A DNA stretch of 64,000 nucleotides from an uncultured Rhodospirillales bacterium (GCA_903924855.1 CAIYCW010000154.1:1-64000); one strand, 5' to 3'; positions 43,944 to 53,338 are shown, counted from the stretch's first letter. Notes: generated from the sequence alone by a model not told the origin. Numbers and translations are program-made.

Positions 43944-44008
43944 GCCATGCGATTACACGCTGCCACGCGCCCCTTCAATCGGCGCGTGGTTCTGCCTATG
44001 TTGCATGC

Positions 44009-44338
44009 ATGAGCACAGCATTCCGACTGACCGACAGCGCGGCGGCGCGCGTGACCGAAATCTCCCAGGCTGAGGGCGGCGCCGCTTTGCGCATCGCCGT
44101 GCTGGCCGGGGGCTGCAGCGGGTTTCAATACAAGTTCGAGCTGGACCAGACCCGTCAGGAGGATGACGTGGTGATCGAGCACGCCGGGGCCACGGTCTAT
44201 ATCGATCCGGTGAGTCTGGACCTGCTGCAGGGCTCGGAGCTGGATTACACGGATGCGCTGATCGGCAGCCATTTCGTGGTGCGCAACCCGCAGGCGGCGA
44301 GTTCGTGCGGCTGCGGCTCCAGCTTCGCGTTGGCGTAG
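44009..44338 (+). CDS. erpA: iron-sulfur cluster insertion protein ErpA (HesB/IscA family)
   Basis: 109 residues. Three conserved cysteines: one in GGCSGFQYKFEL near residue 36, and the CGC pair in ASSCGCGSSF near the C-terminus. These bind an Fe-S cluster for transfer to apoproteins. The GGCSG and C-terminal CGCGSSF are typical of A-type carriers. Divergent from dgt, followed 6 bp later by xth. Confidence 0.94.
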   Translation: MSTAFRLTDSAAARVTEISQAEGGAALRIAVLAGGCSGFQYKFELDQTRQEDDVVIEHAGATVYIDPVSLDLLQGSELDYTDALIGSHFVVRNPQAASSCGCGSSFALA

Positions 44339-44344
44339 TCTCGG

Positions 44345-45118
44345 GTGAAGATCGCCAGCTGGAATGTGAATTCCATCCGCCAGCGCGAGCGCCATGTGGC
44401 GGCCTGGCTGGGCCGCGTGCAGCCGGATGTGCTGTTTCTGCAGGAGCTGAAATGCCAGGAGCCGGAGTTTCCGCGCGCAGCCTTTCAGGCGCTGGGCTAC
44501 GAGGCGGCGGTGGTGGGGCAGAAATCCTACAACGGGGTTGCGGTGCTGGCGCGGGTGCCGTTCGAGGTGGTGCACACGTCGCTTCCCGGGCTTGAGGGCG
44601 AGGTGGCTTCGCAGGCGCGCTATATCGAGATCACCACGGCCGGGATGACGTTGATCGGCATCTATCTGCCCAACGGCAATTCCGGCGGTGAGGCGGGCTA
44701 TGCCGGCAAGCTTGCCTTCATGGCGGCGCTGAAGGCGCGGGCTGAGGCGTTGCTTTCGGCGGATGTGGATTTTGCCATACTTGGCGACTGGAACGTGGCG
44801 CCGGAGGATGTGGATTACGCGAAGGGCGCCCTTTCCCCTGGCGATGCGCTGGTCCGGCCTGCGACGCGGGCGGCGTATCGGGAGATCGTCTGGCTCGGTC
44901 TGACGGATGCGGTGCGGGCGTTGCACCCGCAGGGGCCGGTCTACACGTTCTGGGATTATCAGAGTGCGTGCTGGCAGCGCGACTGTGGGCTGCGGATCGA
45001 TCACGCGTTGCTGTCGCCCAGGCTTGCCGAGCGTCTCGCCGCCGCCGCACCGGATCGGCGCGAGCGGGGCGAGGAGCAGCCTTCGGATCATGTGCCGGTG
45101 GTGGTGGAGATCACATGA
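44345..45118 (+). CDS. xth: exodeoxyribonuclease III
   Basis: 257 residues from GTG 44345. EEP nuclease fold: KIASWNVNSIRQRE at the start, FLQELKCQE with the metal-binding Glu near residue 35, GIYLPNGNS near 103, GDWNVAPEDVDYA near 149 and the catalytic His in QPSDHVPVVVE at the end. It acts as AP endonuclease and 3'-exonuclease in base excision repair. The DCGLRIDH near residue 215 is typical of XthA. Confidence 0.95.
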   Translation: MKIASWNVNSIRQRERHVAAWLGRVQPDVLFLQELKCQEPEFPRAAFQALGYEAAVVGQKSYNGVAVLARVPFEVVHTSLPGLEGEVASQARYIEITTAGMTLIGIYLPNGNSGGEAGYAGKLAFMAALKARAEALLSADVDFAILGDWNVAPEDVDYAKGALSPGDALVRPATRAAYREIVWLGLTDAVRALHPQGPVYTFWDYQSACWQRDCGLRIDHALLSPRLAERLAAAAPDRRERGEEQPSDHVPVVVEIT

Positions 45119-45149
45119 TCTGGCGTCCTGTCGGGCCCCGGATCATGCC

Positions 45150-45443
45150 TCACTCCCAGTGCGGTTCGACCCAGAACCAGCGCGGGCCGCGGCGGGCCCA
45201 GTGGCCGTGGACGAAATGGGCGTAATGCGGGCGCGGGGCGATCCAGTGGCCGCCGATCCAGGCATAGCCACGGCCGTCCCAGCGCCAATGGCCGGGCTCC
45301 CACAGATAGCCGGGACGCGGGCCGGGCACGGCTTCGTAGCGCAGCGGTGGTGGTGCTTCCGGCTCGCGGTCCTCGGCCCGGGCTGATGTGGCAGCGAACA
45401 GGGTGGCTGCGGTGAAGCCCAGCAGGGCGCGGCGGTCGATCAT
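45150..45443 (-). CDS. exported YXWGXW repeat-type protein
   Basis: 97 residues from ATG 45443, with AAGGGAG upstream. A signal peptide (MIDRRALLGFTAATLFAATSARA) leads to a small basic, aromatic protein. It carries tandem variants of the Y-x-W-x-x-G-H-W motif: YLWEPGHWRW, YAWIGGHWIAP, YAHFVHGHWARR and RWFWVEPHWE. Such proteins are common in proteobacteria and of unknown function. Located between xth and ilvD. Confidence 0.82.
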   Translation of the reverse strand: MIDRRALLGFTAATLFAATSARAEDREPEAPPPLRYEAVPGPRPGYLWEPGHWRWDGRGYAWIGGHWIAPRPHYAHFVHGHWARRGPRWFWVEPHWE

Positions 45444-45570
45444 CAGAAACTCCCTTGGTTGGCCGATGCGCCAAGAGTGGCACGCGTCACCTGACCGGTC
45501 CGATGAGGCAATGTGAGTTTTTCGCAAGCCCTTCGAAACGTTGAGCAACATTGCACACTCAGCGGCGTCG

Positions 45571-45656
45571 CAAGCGATTGAAAGTTTCTTTGGTTCTTTC
45601 TTTTCAAAGAAAGAACTTCTTTCTTGAAAAAGAAGCAAAGAAGTTTCAACCGCTTG
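45571..45656. terminator. compound A/T-rich inverted repeat downstream of ilvD
   Basis: Outer arms of about 21 bp, CAAGCGATTGAAAG.. (45571 on) and ..GTTTCAACCGCTTG (to 45656), enclose two smaller hairpins. The first is a perfect GTTCTTTCTTT/AAAGAAAGAAC (45593-45616); the second is built from TTCTTTC and GAAAAAGAAG. It lies just after the ilvD stop, so it probably terminates ilvD transcription. Its core resembles the 4537/12920/53293 hairpin family. Confidence 0.7.
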
Positions 45657-45670
45657 CAAGCCGCCCCGGA

Positions 45671-47392
45671 TCAGATATCCGCGTAGCAATGCGTCTCGGC
45701 GGCGGCACCCGGGTGGGTGAGTGCCCCCAGATGCGCGGGGCCGACATTCTGGGCGTAGCGCCAGATGGCGCCGGCATTGTAGTCCGTCTTGCGCGGGGTC
45801 CAGGCGGCGCGGCGGGCGGCCATCTCCTCATCGGAGATCAGCACGTCGATGCTGCCCTTCTCGGCGTCGATGACGATCTTGTCGCCGTTCTTGAGCAGGC
45901 CGATCGGACCGCCGACCGCGGCCTCCGGCCCGACATGGCCCACGCAGAAGCCGCGCGTGGCGCCGGAGAAGCGGCCATCGGTGATCAGCGCCACTTCGGC
46001 GCCCATGCCCTGGCCGTAGATGGCCGAGGTGGTGGAGAGCATCTCGCGCATGCCGGGGCCACCCTTCGGGCCCTCGTAGCGGATGACGATCACATCGCCG
46101 GGCTTGTAGGCGCGCTCGGCCACCGCCTTGAAGGCGTCCTCCTCACAGTCGAAGCAAAGCGCCGTGCCTTCGAAGCGCTGCACCTTCATGCCGGCCACCT
46201 TCACCACGGCGCCATCCGGTGCCAGGTTGCCCTTGAGGCCGACCACGCCGCCGGTCGGGGCCAAGGCCTTGGAGACCGGGTAGATCACGTCCTGATCGAG
46301 CGGGAAGACCACGTCCGCATGGTTTTCGGCGAGCGTCTTGCCGGTGACGGTCAGGCAGTCCCCATGCAGGAGGCCGGCATCGAGCAGGGCCTTGATGATG
46401 ATGGGGATGCCGCCCACGCGGTGCACGTCGAGTGCGACGTATTTGCCGCCGGGTTTGAGGTCGGCGATGTAGGGGGCCGAGCGCATGATGGTCATCACGT
46501 CTTCCATGGTGAAGACGATGCCGGCCTCGTTGGCGATGGCGGGCAGATGCAGCGCCGCGTTGGTGGAGCCGCCGGTGGCGCCCACCAGCATGGCGGCGTT
46601 CTGCAGCGCCTTGAGGGTGACGATGTCGCGCGGGCGGATGTTCTTCTCGATGAGGTTCATCACGGCGCGGCCGGATTCGACGGCCCAGGCGTCACGCTCC
46701 TCATAGGGGGCGGGGGCGCCGGCGGAGCCGGGCAGAGCGAGGCCCAGGCCTTCGGAGACCATCGCCATGGTGTTGGCGGTGAACTGGCCGCCACAGGCGC
46801 CGGCCGAGGGACAGGCGACGCATTCGAGCTTGAACAGATCCTCATCGGACATTTTGCCGGCGGCGTGCTGGCCCACGGCCTCGAACACGTCCACCACCGT
46901 CACGTCGCGGTCCTGGAAGCGGCCGGGCAGGATGGAGCCGCCATACATGAAGACGGAGGGCACGTTGAGGCGCAGCATGGCCATCATCATGCCGGGCAGC
47001 GATTTGTCGCAGCCGGCGACGCCCACGAGGGCGTCATAGCCATGGCCGCGCACGGTGAGCTCGACCGAATCGGCGATCACCTCGCGCGAGACCAGCGAGG
47101 ATTTCATGCCCTGGTGGCCCATGGCGATGCCGTCGGTGACGGTGATGGTGGTGAATTCGCGCGGGGTGCCGAAGGCCTCCTTCACGCCCTTCTTCACCGA
47201 TTGCGCCTGGCGGCTGAGGGCGATGTTGCAGGGTGCGGCCTCGTTCCAGCAGGTGGCGACGCCCACGAAAGGCTGGGCGATCTCCTCCTCGGTCAGGCCC
47301 ATCGCGTAGTAGTAGCTGCGATGCGGCGCGCGGTCGGGCCCCACGGAGACGTGGCGCGACGGCAGGCGGGATTTGTCCCAGATCTTGGTCAT
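45671..47392 (-). CDS. ilvD: dihydroxy-acid dehydratase
   Basis: 573 residues. Makes the 2-keto acid precursors of valine and isoleucine from dihydroxy acids. Fe-S ligands and catalytic regions: [11 protein letters not shown] near residue 47, [12 protein letters not shown] near 125, [19 protein letters not shown] near 192, and the C-terminal [22 protein letters not shown]. Standing alone and not with ilvC or ilvBN, which is common. Divergent from the Liv-type operon. Confidence 0.97.
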   Translation of the reverse strand: MTKIWDKSRLPSRHVSVGPDRAPHRSYYYAMGLTEEEIAQPFVGVATCWNEAAPCNIALSRQAQSVKKGVKEAFGTPREFTTITVTDGIAMGHQGMKSSLVSREVIADSVELTVRGHGYDALVGVAGCDKSLPGMMMAMLRLNVPSVFMYGGSILPGRFQDRDVTVVDVFEAVGQHAAGKMSDEDLFKLECVACPSAGACGGQFTANTMAMVSEGLGLALPGSAGAPAPYEERDAWAVESGRAVMNLIEKNIRPRDIVTLKALQNAAMLVGATGGSTNAALHLPAIANEAGIVFTMEDVMTIMRSAPYIADLKPGGKYVALDVHRVGGIPIIIKALLDAGLLHGDCLTVTGKTLAENHADVVFPLDQDVIYPVSKALAPTGGVVGLKGNLAPDGAVVKVAGMKVQRFEGTALCFDCEEDAFKAVAERAYKPGDVIVIRYEGPKGGPGMREMLSTTSAIYGQGMGAEVALITDGRFSGATRGFCVGHVGPEAAVGGPIGLLKNGDKIVIDAEKGSIDVLISDEEMAARRAAWTPRKTDYNAGAIWRYAQNVGPAHLGALTHPGAAAETHCYADI

Positions 47393-47617
47393 GGCTTTTC
47401 CTCGGCGAAATCAGGCGCCGGAGACTATGCCCGGCAGGCCGCGCGCGCAAACCGGGCATAGCCGGACAGCTACCCGGGCGCTGCGACAGGGCGAAACGAC
47501 AGGGCACTGCCGCATCGTTTTTCTGTCCAAGAAGACCCCTTGCGTTGGGCTGCGAGTTCTGTGTCCACTTCCCGCCGCAACCCGCGCAAAGCGGGAGAAA
47601 AATCGAAGGGAACGGAC

Positions 47618-48847
47618 ATGAAGCTATCCCCTGTCAGGGCTCTGCTGGCCGCCGCGTTCGGCCTGGGCGTGACCGCCCCGGCCTTTGCGGCCGACCCCAT
47701 CAAGATCGCCGTCATCGCGGAGGCCAGCTCGATTTCCGGCGCCGCCATTCCGAACGCCGCCAAGCTTGCCGCCGATGAGATCAACGCGGCCGGTGGCGTG
47801 AACGGGCGGATGATCCAGATCGTGGACTATGACGACCACAACTCGGCCGCCGATGCGGTGCGGGCGTTTCAGCGCGCGAAGAACGAGGATCACGCGGTGG
47901 CGGTGATCGCGAGCTACGTCTCCGAGGTGGTGCTGGCGCTGGAGCCGTGGTCGGGCCGGTTGCAGTTGCCGATGATCACGCCGGGCGCTGCGAGCGACGA
48001 CATCTCGCACCGCGTGCACGCGGATTACGACCATCTGAAATACACCTTCCATGGCTATCTGGCATCGACCTTCCTGTCTGATTCGGTGTGTGACGGGCTG
48101 AAGACGATCGCGATCGAGCAGATGCATGCGAAGACCGCGGTGGTGATGAGCGAGGACGCGGCCTGGACGATCCCGCTCGATGCCGAATATCTGAAATGCG
48201 TGCCGAAGGTGGGGCTGCAGGTGCTCGACCATATTCGGCTGTCGCCGGACACCACGGATTTCACCCCGGTGTTCAACAAGATCGAGGCGTTGAAGCCCGA
48301 TCTGATCGTGACCGGCATCTCGCATGTGGGCGTGCAGCCGACGGTGCAGTGGCATGACCAGCAGGTGCCGATCCCGATGGTGGGGGTGGCGAGCCAGGCG
48401 ACGTCCAGCACGTTCTACAAGGACACCAACGGGGCGGCCGAGGGTGTGATCTATCAGACGGTGTCCGCACCGGATGTGGCGGTGACGCCGAAGACGATCC
48501 CGTTCACCAAGGCGTATGAGAAGCGCTTCGGCATCACGCCGGCCTATTGCGGCTACACGACCTATGACGAGGTCTATTACATCGCGGATGCGATCAAGCG
48601 CGCCGGCAGCACGGATGCCGACAAGCTGGTGGCGGCGTTGGAGAAGACCTCCTGGGACGGCACGATCGGCAAGGTGGAGTTCTATGGCCGTGACAGCGAC
48701 TTCACCCATGCGATCAAGGTGAGCCCGGAATATATCGGCGGCTTGCTGGTGCAGTGGCAGAGCGGCAAGCAGGTGACGGTGTGGCCCACCAATGTCGCGA
48801 ACGCCAAGATGACGTTCCCGGCCTTCATCAAGCTTCCCGCGAAGTGA
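47618..48847 (+). CDS. ABC transporter substrate-binding protein (LivK-like)
   Basis: 409 residues from ATG 47618 with GAAGGG upstream. A signal peptide (MKLSPVRALLAAAFGLGVTAPAFA) precedes a type I periplasmic binding fold of the Leu/Ile/Val-binding (Peripla_BP_6) family: IKIAVIAEASSISGAAIPNAAKLAADEINAAGGVNGR. Relatives bind branched-chain amino acids, amides, urea or aromatic acids. It is the first gene of a five-gene operon ending in a serine hydrolase, so an amide or ester ligand is an alternative to amino acids. Confidence 0.92.
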   Translation: MKLSPVRALLAAAFGLGVTAPAFAADPIKIAVIAEASSISGAAIPNAAKLAADEINAAGGVNGRMIQIVDYDDHNSAADAVRAFQRAKNEDHAVAVIASYVSEVVLALEPWSGRLQLPMITPGAASDDISHRVHADYDHLKYTFHGYLASTFLSDSVCDGLKTIAIEQMHAKTAVVMSEDAAWTIPLDAEYLKCVPKVGLQVLDHIRLSPDTTDFTPVFNKIEALKPDLIVTGISHVGVQPTVQWHDQQVPIPMVGVASQATSSTFYKDTNGAAEGVIYQTVSAPDVAVTPKTIPFTKAYEKRFGITPAYCGYTTYDEVYYIADAIKRAGSTDADKLVAALEKTSWDGTIGKVEFYGRDSDFTHAIKVSPEYIGGLLVQWQSGKQVTVWPTNVANAKMTFPAFIKLPAK

Positions 48848-48890
48848 TTGGACGGCGCCGCGGGGTTTCGGGCCCCGCGGCGCCTCCGGG

Positions 48891-49775
48891 ATGATCCGCA
48901 TGCAGTTTCTTCAGATTTTGATCGACGGGTTTGCCATCAGCAGCCTGTACGGCATCGGCGCGATCGGCTTCACGCTGATCTTCGGCGTGTCGGGCGTGCT
49001 CAACCTGTCGCATGGCGCGATCATGGTGATGGCGGCGGTGGCGGCCTGGGCCGGGGCGGGCGATCTCGGCTTTGGCCCGTATGGCGGGGCGGCGTTCGGG
49101 GTGACGGTGGCGGTGCTGACCAGCCTGGTGACCTATGGGCTGGTGGTGCGGCCGATCCAGACCTCGACGCGGATCGCGCGCGAGGAGCGGGAGATCTTCG
49201 TGCTCACCGGCACGCTGCTGTGGGGCATCATGCTGCAGGAGGCGATCGCGTATTTCTTCACCTCCAATCCGAAGACGGTGCTGCCGTTGATCCCGGGGGT
49301 GGTGAGCCTGATTGGGGTGCGCACGCCGGCGCAGGAGATTCTGACGGCCGCGGTGGCGTGGGCGGTGATCGGGCTGCTGTGGCTGCTGGTGAACCGCACC
49401 AAGACCGGGCGGGTGCTGCTGGCGGCGTCGATCAATCCGCGCGGGCTGACGCTGCTCGGCTTTGAGATGTCGACGATCTATTTCTATGTCTGGGCGCTGT
49501 ACGGGCTGCTGGCGGGGATTGCCGGCGTGCTGCTGGGCGCGTTCCTGGGCGTGAGCTCGGACAATGTGGGGCAGCTGACCGCGAGCGCGTTCTCGATCGT
49601 GGTGCTGGGCGGGTTGGGCTCGGTCGGCGGGTCGCTGATCGGGGCGTATGTGGTTGGGTATCTGGAGACCGTCACCGCCTATCTGATCGCGCCCTCGATC
49701 CGTACCATCCCGGTGCTGCTGCTGTTGGTTCTGGTGGTCTATGTGCGGCCGCAAGGGCTGCTGGGCCGACGCTGA
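48891..49775 (+). CDS. livH: branched-chain amino acid-type ABC permease LivH
   Basis: 294 residues from ATG 48891 (ATG 48900 also in frame). About eight membrane helices; the start MQFLQILIDGFAISSLYGIGAIGFTLIFGVSGVLNLSHG is the LivH signature. VVLGGLGSVGGSLIGAYVVG near residue 240 is the ATPase-contact region. Half of the heterodimeric channel with the LivM-like protein encoded next. Confidence 0.93.
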   Translation: MIRMQFLQILIDGFAISSLYGIGAIGFTLIFGVSGVLNLSHGAIMVMAAVAAWAGAGDLGFGPYGGAAFGVTVAVLTSLVTYGLVVRPIQTSTRIAREEREIFVLTGTLLWGIMLQEAIAYFFTSNPKTVLPLIPGVVSLIGVRTPAQEILTAAVAWAVIGLLWLLVNRTKTGRVLLAASINPRGLTLLGFEMSTIYFYVWALYGLLAGIAGVLLGAFLGVSSDNVGQLTASAFSIVVLGGLGSVGGSLIGAYVVGYLETVTAYLIAPSIRTIPVLLLLVLVVYVRPQGLLGRR

Positions 49776-49788
49776 TGGAACATTGCTG

Positions 49789-50703
49789 ATGGACAATCGG
49801 AAGAGCTTTGCCGCCATCCTGATCGTGCTGGCAGCGCTTGCGCTGCTGCCGTTCGGCGTGTCCGGCTATATTCTGGGCCTGTTGACCCTGGGCTTCTACA
49901 CGGCGGTGTTCGCGATGTCGTGGGACCTGCTGTTCGGCTTTGCCGGCGAGGTGAATTTCGGGCCGAGCTTTCTGATCGGCACCGGGGCGTATACGGCGGG
50001 GCTGCTCAACCATTACGCGATTTGGCCGATCTGGGCCTGCACCATGGCGGGCGCCGGGGCCGCGGTGATCGGCGGGCTGCTGCTGGCGGTGCCGGCGTTG
50101 CGGCTGCGCGGGCCGTATTTCGGGCTGGTGACGCTGGTGGCGGTGCTGCTGCTGCAGAACATGATCGTGCTGTTCGCGGGCACCACAGGCGGTGAGATCG
50201 GGCTGGATCTGCCCGATGTGCTGGCGGTGGATGACAGCAACAACTACTGGATCGCACTGGCGTTCATGGGGATCAGCGGGTTGCTGCTGTTCGGGCTGTC
50301 GCGCTCGGCGGTGGGGCTGATCCTGCAGGCGAGCGGACAGGATGCGGTGCAGGCCGGCGCCCTGGGGTTCAATGTGACCAAGCACAAGCTGGCGGCGTTC
50401 TGTGTGAGCGCGCTGTTCTCCGGTCTCGCGGGGGCGATGCTGATCTTCTACGAGGGCACCGCCTCGGTCGGCACTGTGGTGGATATCGGGGTGGGCGTGC
50501 AGGTGATCATCGCGGCCGTGCTGGGCGGGCGGCGGACCATTCTGGGGGCGGCGCTGGGGGCGGTGTTTCTGATCGGCGCCGGAGAGATGCTGCGGCCGTT
50601 GGGCGAGCTTTCGACCTTTGTGGTGTCTGCCGTGGCGCTGGTGGTGATCCTGTTCGTGCCCGGGGGTTTTCTGGGCGCGGTGCTGCATGGGGAGCGGCGC
50701 TGA
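49789..50703 (+). CDS. livM: branched-chain amino acid-type ABC permease LivM
   Basis: 304 residues from ATG 49789, 13 bp after livH. Polytopic; typical LivM stretches are LLFGFAGEVNFGPSFLIGTGAYTAGLL near residue 45, LRLRGPYFGLVTLVAV near 103 and VIIAAVLGGRRTILGAALGAV near 240. Its last base overlaps the start codon of the fused ATPase gene. Confidence 0.93.
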   Translation: MDNRKSFAAILIVLAALALLPFGVSGYILGLLTLGFYTAVFAMSWDLLFGFAGEVNFGPSFLIGTGAYTAGLLNHYAIWPIWACTMAGAGAAVIGGLLLAVPALRLRGPYFGLVTLVAVLLLQNMIVLFAGTTGGEIGLDLPDVLAVDDSNNYWIALAFMGISGLLLFGLSRSAVGLILQASGQDAVQAGALGFNVTKHKLAAFCVSALFSGLAGAMLIFYEGTASVGTVVDIGVGVQVIIAAVLGGRRTILGAALGAVFLIGAGEMLRPLGELSTFVVSAVALVVILFVPGGFLGAVLHGERR

Positions 50704-52166
50704 TGGGCGATCTGCTGGAGGTTTCGGGGCTGACCAAGCGCTTCGGCGGGCTGGTCGCGGTGCGCGACATGAAGCTGTCGATCGGGGCCGGGGAGATTCT
50801 GGGGCTGATCGGGCCGAATGGCTCGGGCAAGTCCACCGTGATGAAGCTGATCATGGGCATCGAGAAGCCCAATGCCGGCAGCGTGCGGATCGAGGGTGTG
50901 GAGGTGGCGGGGTGGCCGAGCCATCGCGTGGCGCGGCAGGGTGTGGGGATCGTGTTCCAGCACTCGCGGCCGCTGCACCGGCAGACGGTGCTGGAGAACA
51001 TCAAGCTGGCGCTGCTGCCGGACAGCCTGGTGCGGCTGTTCGCGGCCGGGCACATCAATGACCGGGCGCGGGAGATCGCGGCCCGCGTGCATCTGGATCA
51101 TGTGATCAACCGCCTGCCCGGCACGCTGCCGTTTGCCGATCTGCGACGGCTGGAACTGGCGCGGGCGATTGCGCGCAATCCGAAGGTGGTGCTGGTGGAT
51201 GAGCCGTTTGCCGGGCTCACGGCGCCGGAGGTTGCGGATTTCTCGAAGCTGATCGCCTCCTTCAGGGAGGAGGGGCATGCGGTGCTGCTGGTGGACCACA
51301 ATGTGCGCGGGGTGGCGGCGTTGGTGGACCGGGCGCTTGCGATGTATCTGGGCGAGCACGTGGCGGAGGGCACCGCCGATGAGGTGATGCGCAACGAGAC
51401 GGTGCGCCAGGTCTATCTGGGCGGTGCGCTGGTCCACACCGAGCATCGCGCCGATGCCGGGCAGAGCCGGGATGAGCTGCTGCGGGTGGACAATGTGTCG
51501 GTGCTCTACGGCAAGGCGCAGGCGCTGGAGGATGTGTCGCTGCGGGTCGGCGCTGGCGAGTTCGTCTCGGTGGTGGGGCTGAACGGGGCTGGCAAGACGA
51601 CGCTGTTCAACGCGATCTCGGGGCTGGTGCCGTCTTCGGGTGAGATCGGGTTTGCCGGGCAGGGTTTGGCCGGGATGACGCCGGCGCAGATCGCGCGGGC
51701 GGGGATTGTGCAGTGCCCTGAGTCGCGCGAGCTGTTCGGCGAGATGAGCGTGCGGGAAAATCTCGATCTCGGCGGGCATCATCTGCCGCAGGCCGAGGCG
51801 GCGGAGCGGCTGGCCTGGCTGCTGGAGCTGTTCCCGATCCTGGCAACGCGGGCCGGCCAGGCGGCGCGGACCTTGTCCGGGGGCGAGCAGCAGATGCTGA
51901 CCATCGCGCGCGCGCTGATGATGAAGCCGCGCCTGCTGATCCTGGATGAGCCGACGCTGGGGCTGGCGCCGGTGATCCTGGAGCAGCTGTCAAAGGCGCT
52001 GGAGACGTTGCGGCACACCACGGACATCACGGTGCTGCTGGGCGAGCAGAATGTGACCTTCGCGCTGCCGCATGCCGATCGTGTGTATGTGCTGGAGCAT
52101 GGCCGCTTCATCTGGGAGGGGCCGGCTGATAGGTTCGCCGCAGAAGCGGGGGCACAATTCCTATGA
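50703..52166 (+). CDS. fused LivG-LivF ABC transporter ATP-binding protein
   Basis: 487 residues in one open frame that contain two complete nucleotide-binding domains. Domain 1 (residues 4-245, LivG-like) has Walker A GPNGSGKSTV at 37-46, Q-loop FQHSRPLHRQ, a degenerate signature (LPFADLRRLELARAI) and Walker B VVLVDEPFAGL. Domain 2 (260-487, LivF-like) has Walker A GLNGAGKTT at 292-300, LSGGEQQMLTIARAL and LILDEPTLGLAP. The 15-residue linker is charged. Liv-type importers normally use two separate proteins; here the heterodimer is built in. It overlaps neighbours on both sides. Confidence 0.93.
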   Translation: MGDLLEVSGLTKRFGGLVAVRDMKLSIGAGEILGLIGPNGSGKSTVMKLIMGIEKPNAGSVRIEGVEVAGWPSHRVARQGVGIVFQHSRPLHRQTVLENIKLALLPDSLVRLFAAGHINDRAREIAARVHLDHVINRLPGTLPFADLRRLELARAIARNPKVVLVDEPFAGLTAPEVADFSKLIASFREEGHAVLLVDHNVRGVAALVDRALAMYLGEHVAEGTADEVMRNETVRQVYLGGALVHTEHRADAGQSRDELLRVDNVSVLYGKAQALEDVSLRVGAGEFVSVVGLNGAGKTTLFNAISGLVPSSGEIGFAGQGLAGMTPAQIARAGIVQCPESRELFGEMSVRENLDLGGHHLPQAEAAERLAWLLELFPILATRAGQAARTLSGGEQQMLTIARALMMKPRLLILDEPTLGLAPVILEQLSKALETLRHTTDITVLLGEQNVTFALPHADRVYVLEHGRFIWEGPADRFAAEAGAQFL

Positions 52167-53284
52167 TCGACAACACATTGGCCGAGGCGATGGACAAGGC
52201 CGGCTTGCCGGGCCTGGTGGCGATGGCGGCGACGGCGGATGGGGTGATCCATCAGGCGGCGCTGGGCCAGCGGGCACCAGGGGTGGCGATGACGCTGGAC
52301 AGCGTGGCGCGTATCGCCTCGATGACAAAGGCGATCACCTCGGCCACCGCCTTGCGTCTGGTGGAGCAGGGCCGGCTTGCACTGAACACGCCGGTGGGAG
52401 AGCTGGTGCCGGAGGTGGCACAGGCGCAGGTGCTGGAAGGGTTTGACGGCGAGACGCCGATCCTGCGGCCGGCGCGCACGCCGATCACACTGCGCCATCT
52501 GCTGACGCACAGCGCGGGGTTTGGCTATGAGGGCTGGAACACCGATCTGCAGCGCTATTGGCGGCTGAAGGGGCTGCCGCGTATCCCCGGCACCCCGGAT
52601 GATCTGCGCGCCGTTCCGCTGGTGTTTGAGCCGGGCAGCTCCTGGCATTACGGCATCAATCTGGAGGTGGCCGGGCTTGCGATGGAACGCGCCACCGGGC
52701 GGCCGCTTGCCGACCTGATCGCCTCCGAGATCACCGTGCCGCTTGGGATGCATGACACGTCCTTCCTGCCGGGGCCCGCGCATCAGGCGCGCACCATGGC
52801 GCTGCACCGGCGCGAGGCGGATGGCGGGATCGTGCCGATGGAGATGCCCTTCCCCACCGCTTTGCCGTTCGCCTATGGCGGCGGCGGGCTGTTCAGCACG
52901 GCGGCCGATTACATCCTGTTTCTGCAGGCGGTGATGAAGGGGACGCTGCTGTCCCCTGCCCTGCACGCCGAGTTCATCCGCCCGCAGCTGCCGGCCAATC
53001 CGATCGTAGGGCAGCTTCGCAGCTGCGATCCGCGTTCCAATGATTTCGATCCGTTTCCGGGGACGGCTTCAAGCTGGAGCCTGGGGTTTCTGGTCAACGC
53101 GCAGCCCACCGCCTCCGGGCGCTCGCCCTACAGCCTGTGCTGGGGTGGGATCTTCAACACGTATTACTGGATCGACCTCACCCGCGGCACGTGCGGCGTG
53201 GTGATGACGCAGCTGGCGCCGTTCGCGGATCAGGGCGTGCTGGATGTGGTGGCGGCGTATGAGGCGGCGATCAATCGGAGGTGA
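52163..53284 (+). CDS. serine hydrolase (beta-lactamase class C / esterase family)
   Basis: 373 residues, in an ATGA overlap with the fused ATPase gene. Motifs: S53-M-T-K56 nucleophile and base (ASMTKAITS), the tyrosine motif HYGIN near residue 165, LTHSAGFGYE near 112, and a C-terminal glycine-rich WGGIFNTYYWID in place of KTG. No signal peptide, so probably cytoplasmic. Such proteins hydrolyse esters, amides or lactones. Being translationally coupled to the importer, it likely processes the imported compound. A REP-like fragment appears to lie within its codons (53003-53030). Confidence 0.88.
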   Translation: MIDNTLAEAMDKAGLPGLVAMAATADGVIHQAALGQRAPGVAMTLDSVARIASMTKAITSATALRLVEQGRLALNTPVGELVPEVAQAQVLEGFDGETPILRPARTPITLRHLLTHSAGFGYEGWNTDLQRYWRLKGLPRIPGTPDDLRAVPLVFEPGSSWHYGINLEVAGLAMERATGRPLADLIASEITVPLGMHDTSFLPGPAHQARTMALHRREADGGIVPMEMPFPTALPFAYGGGGLFSTAADYILFLQAVMKGTLLSPALHAEFIRPQLPANPIVGQLRSCDPRSNDFDPFPGTASSWSLGFLVNAQPTASGRSPYSLCWGGIFNTYYWIDLTRGTCGVVMTQLAPFADQGVLDVVAAYEAAINRR

Positions 53285-53292
53285 GGAAGTGT

Positions 53293-53316
53293 CTTCTTTT
53301 TGTGAACAAAAAGAAG
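53293..53316. repeat. A/T-rich hairpin repeat, copy C
   Basis: CTTCTTTTTGT (53293-53303) and ACAAAAAGAAG (53306-53316), GA centre, identical to copies A and B. It begins 9 bp after the serine hydrolase stop. The downstream flank differs (TTCTTTCTTGCC rather than CAAAAAAAC). Confidence 0.78.
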
Positions 53317-53338
53317 TTCTTTCTTGCCTGATCCAGAC

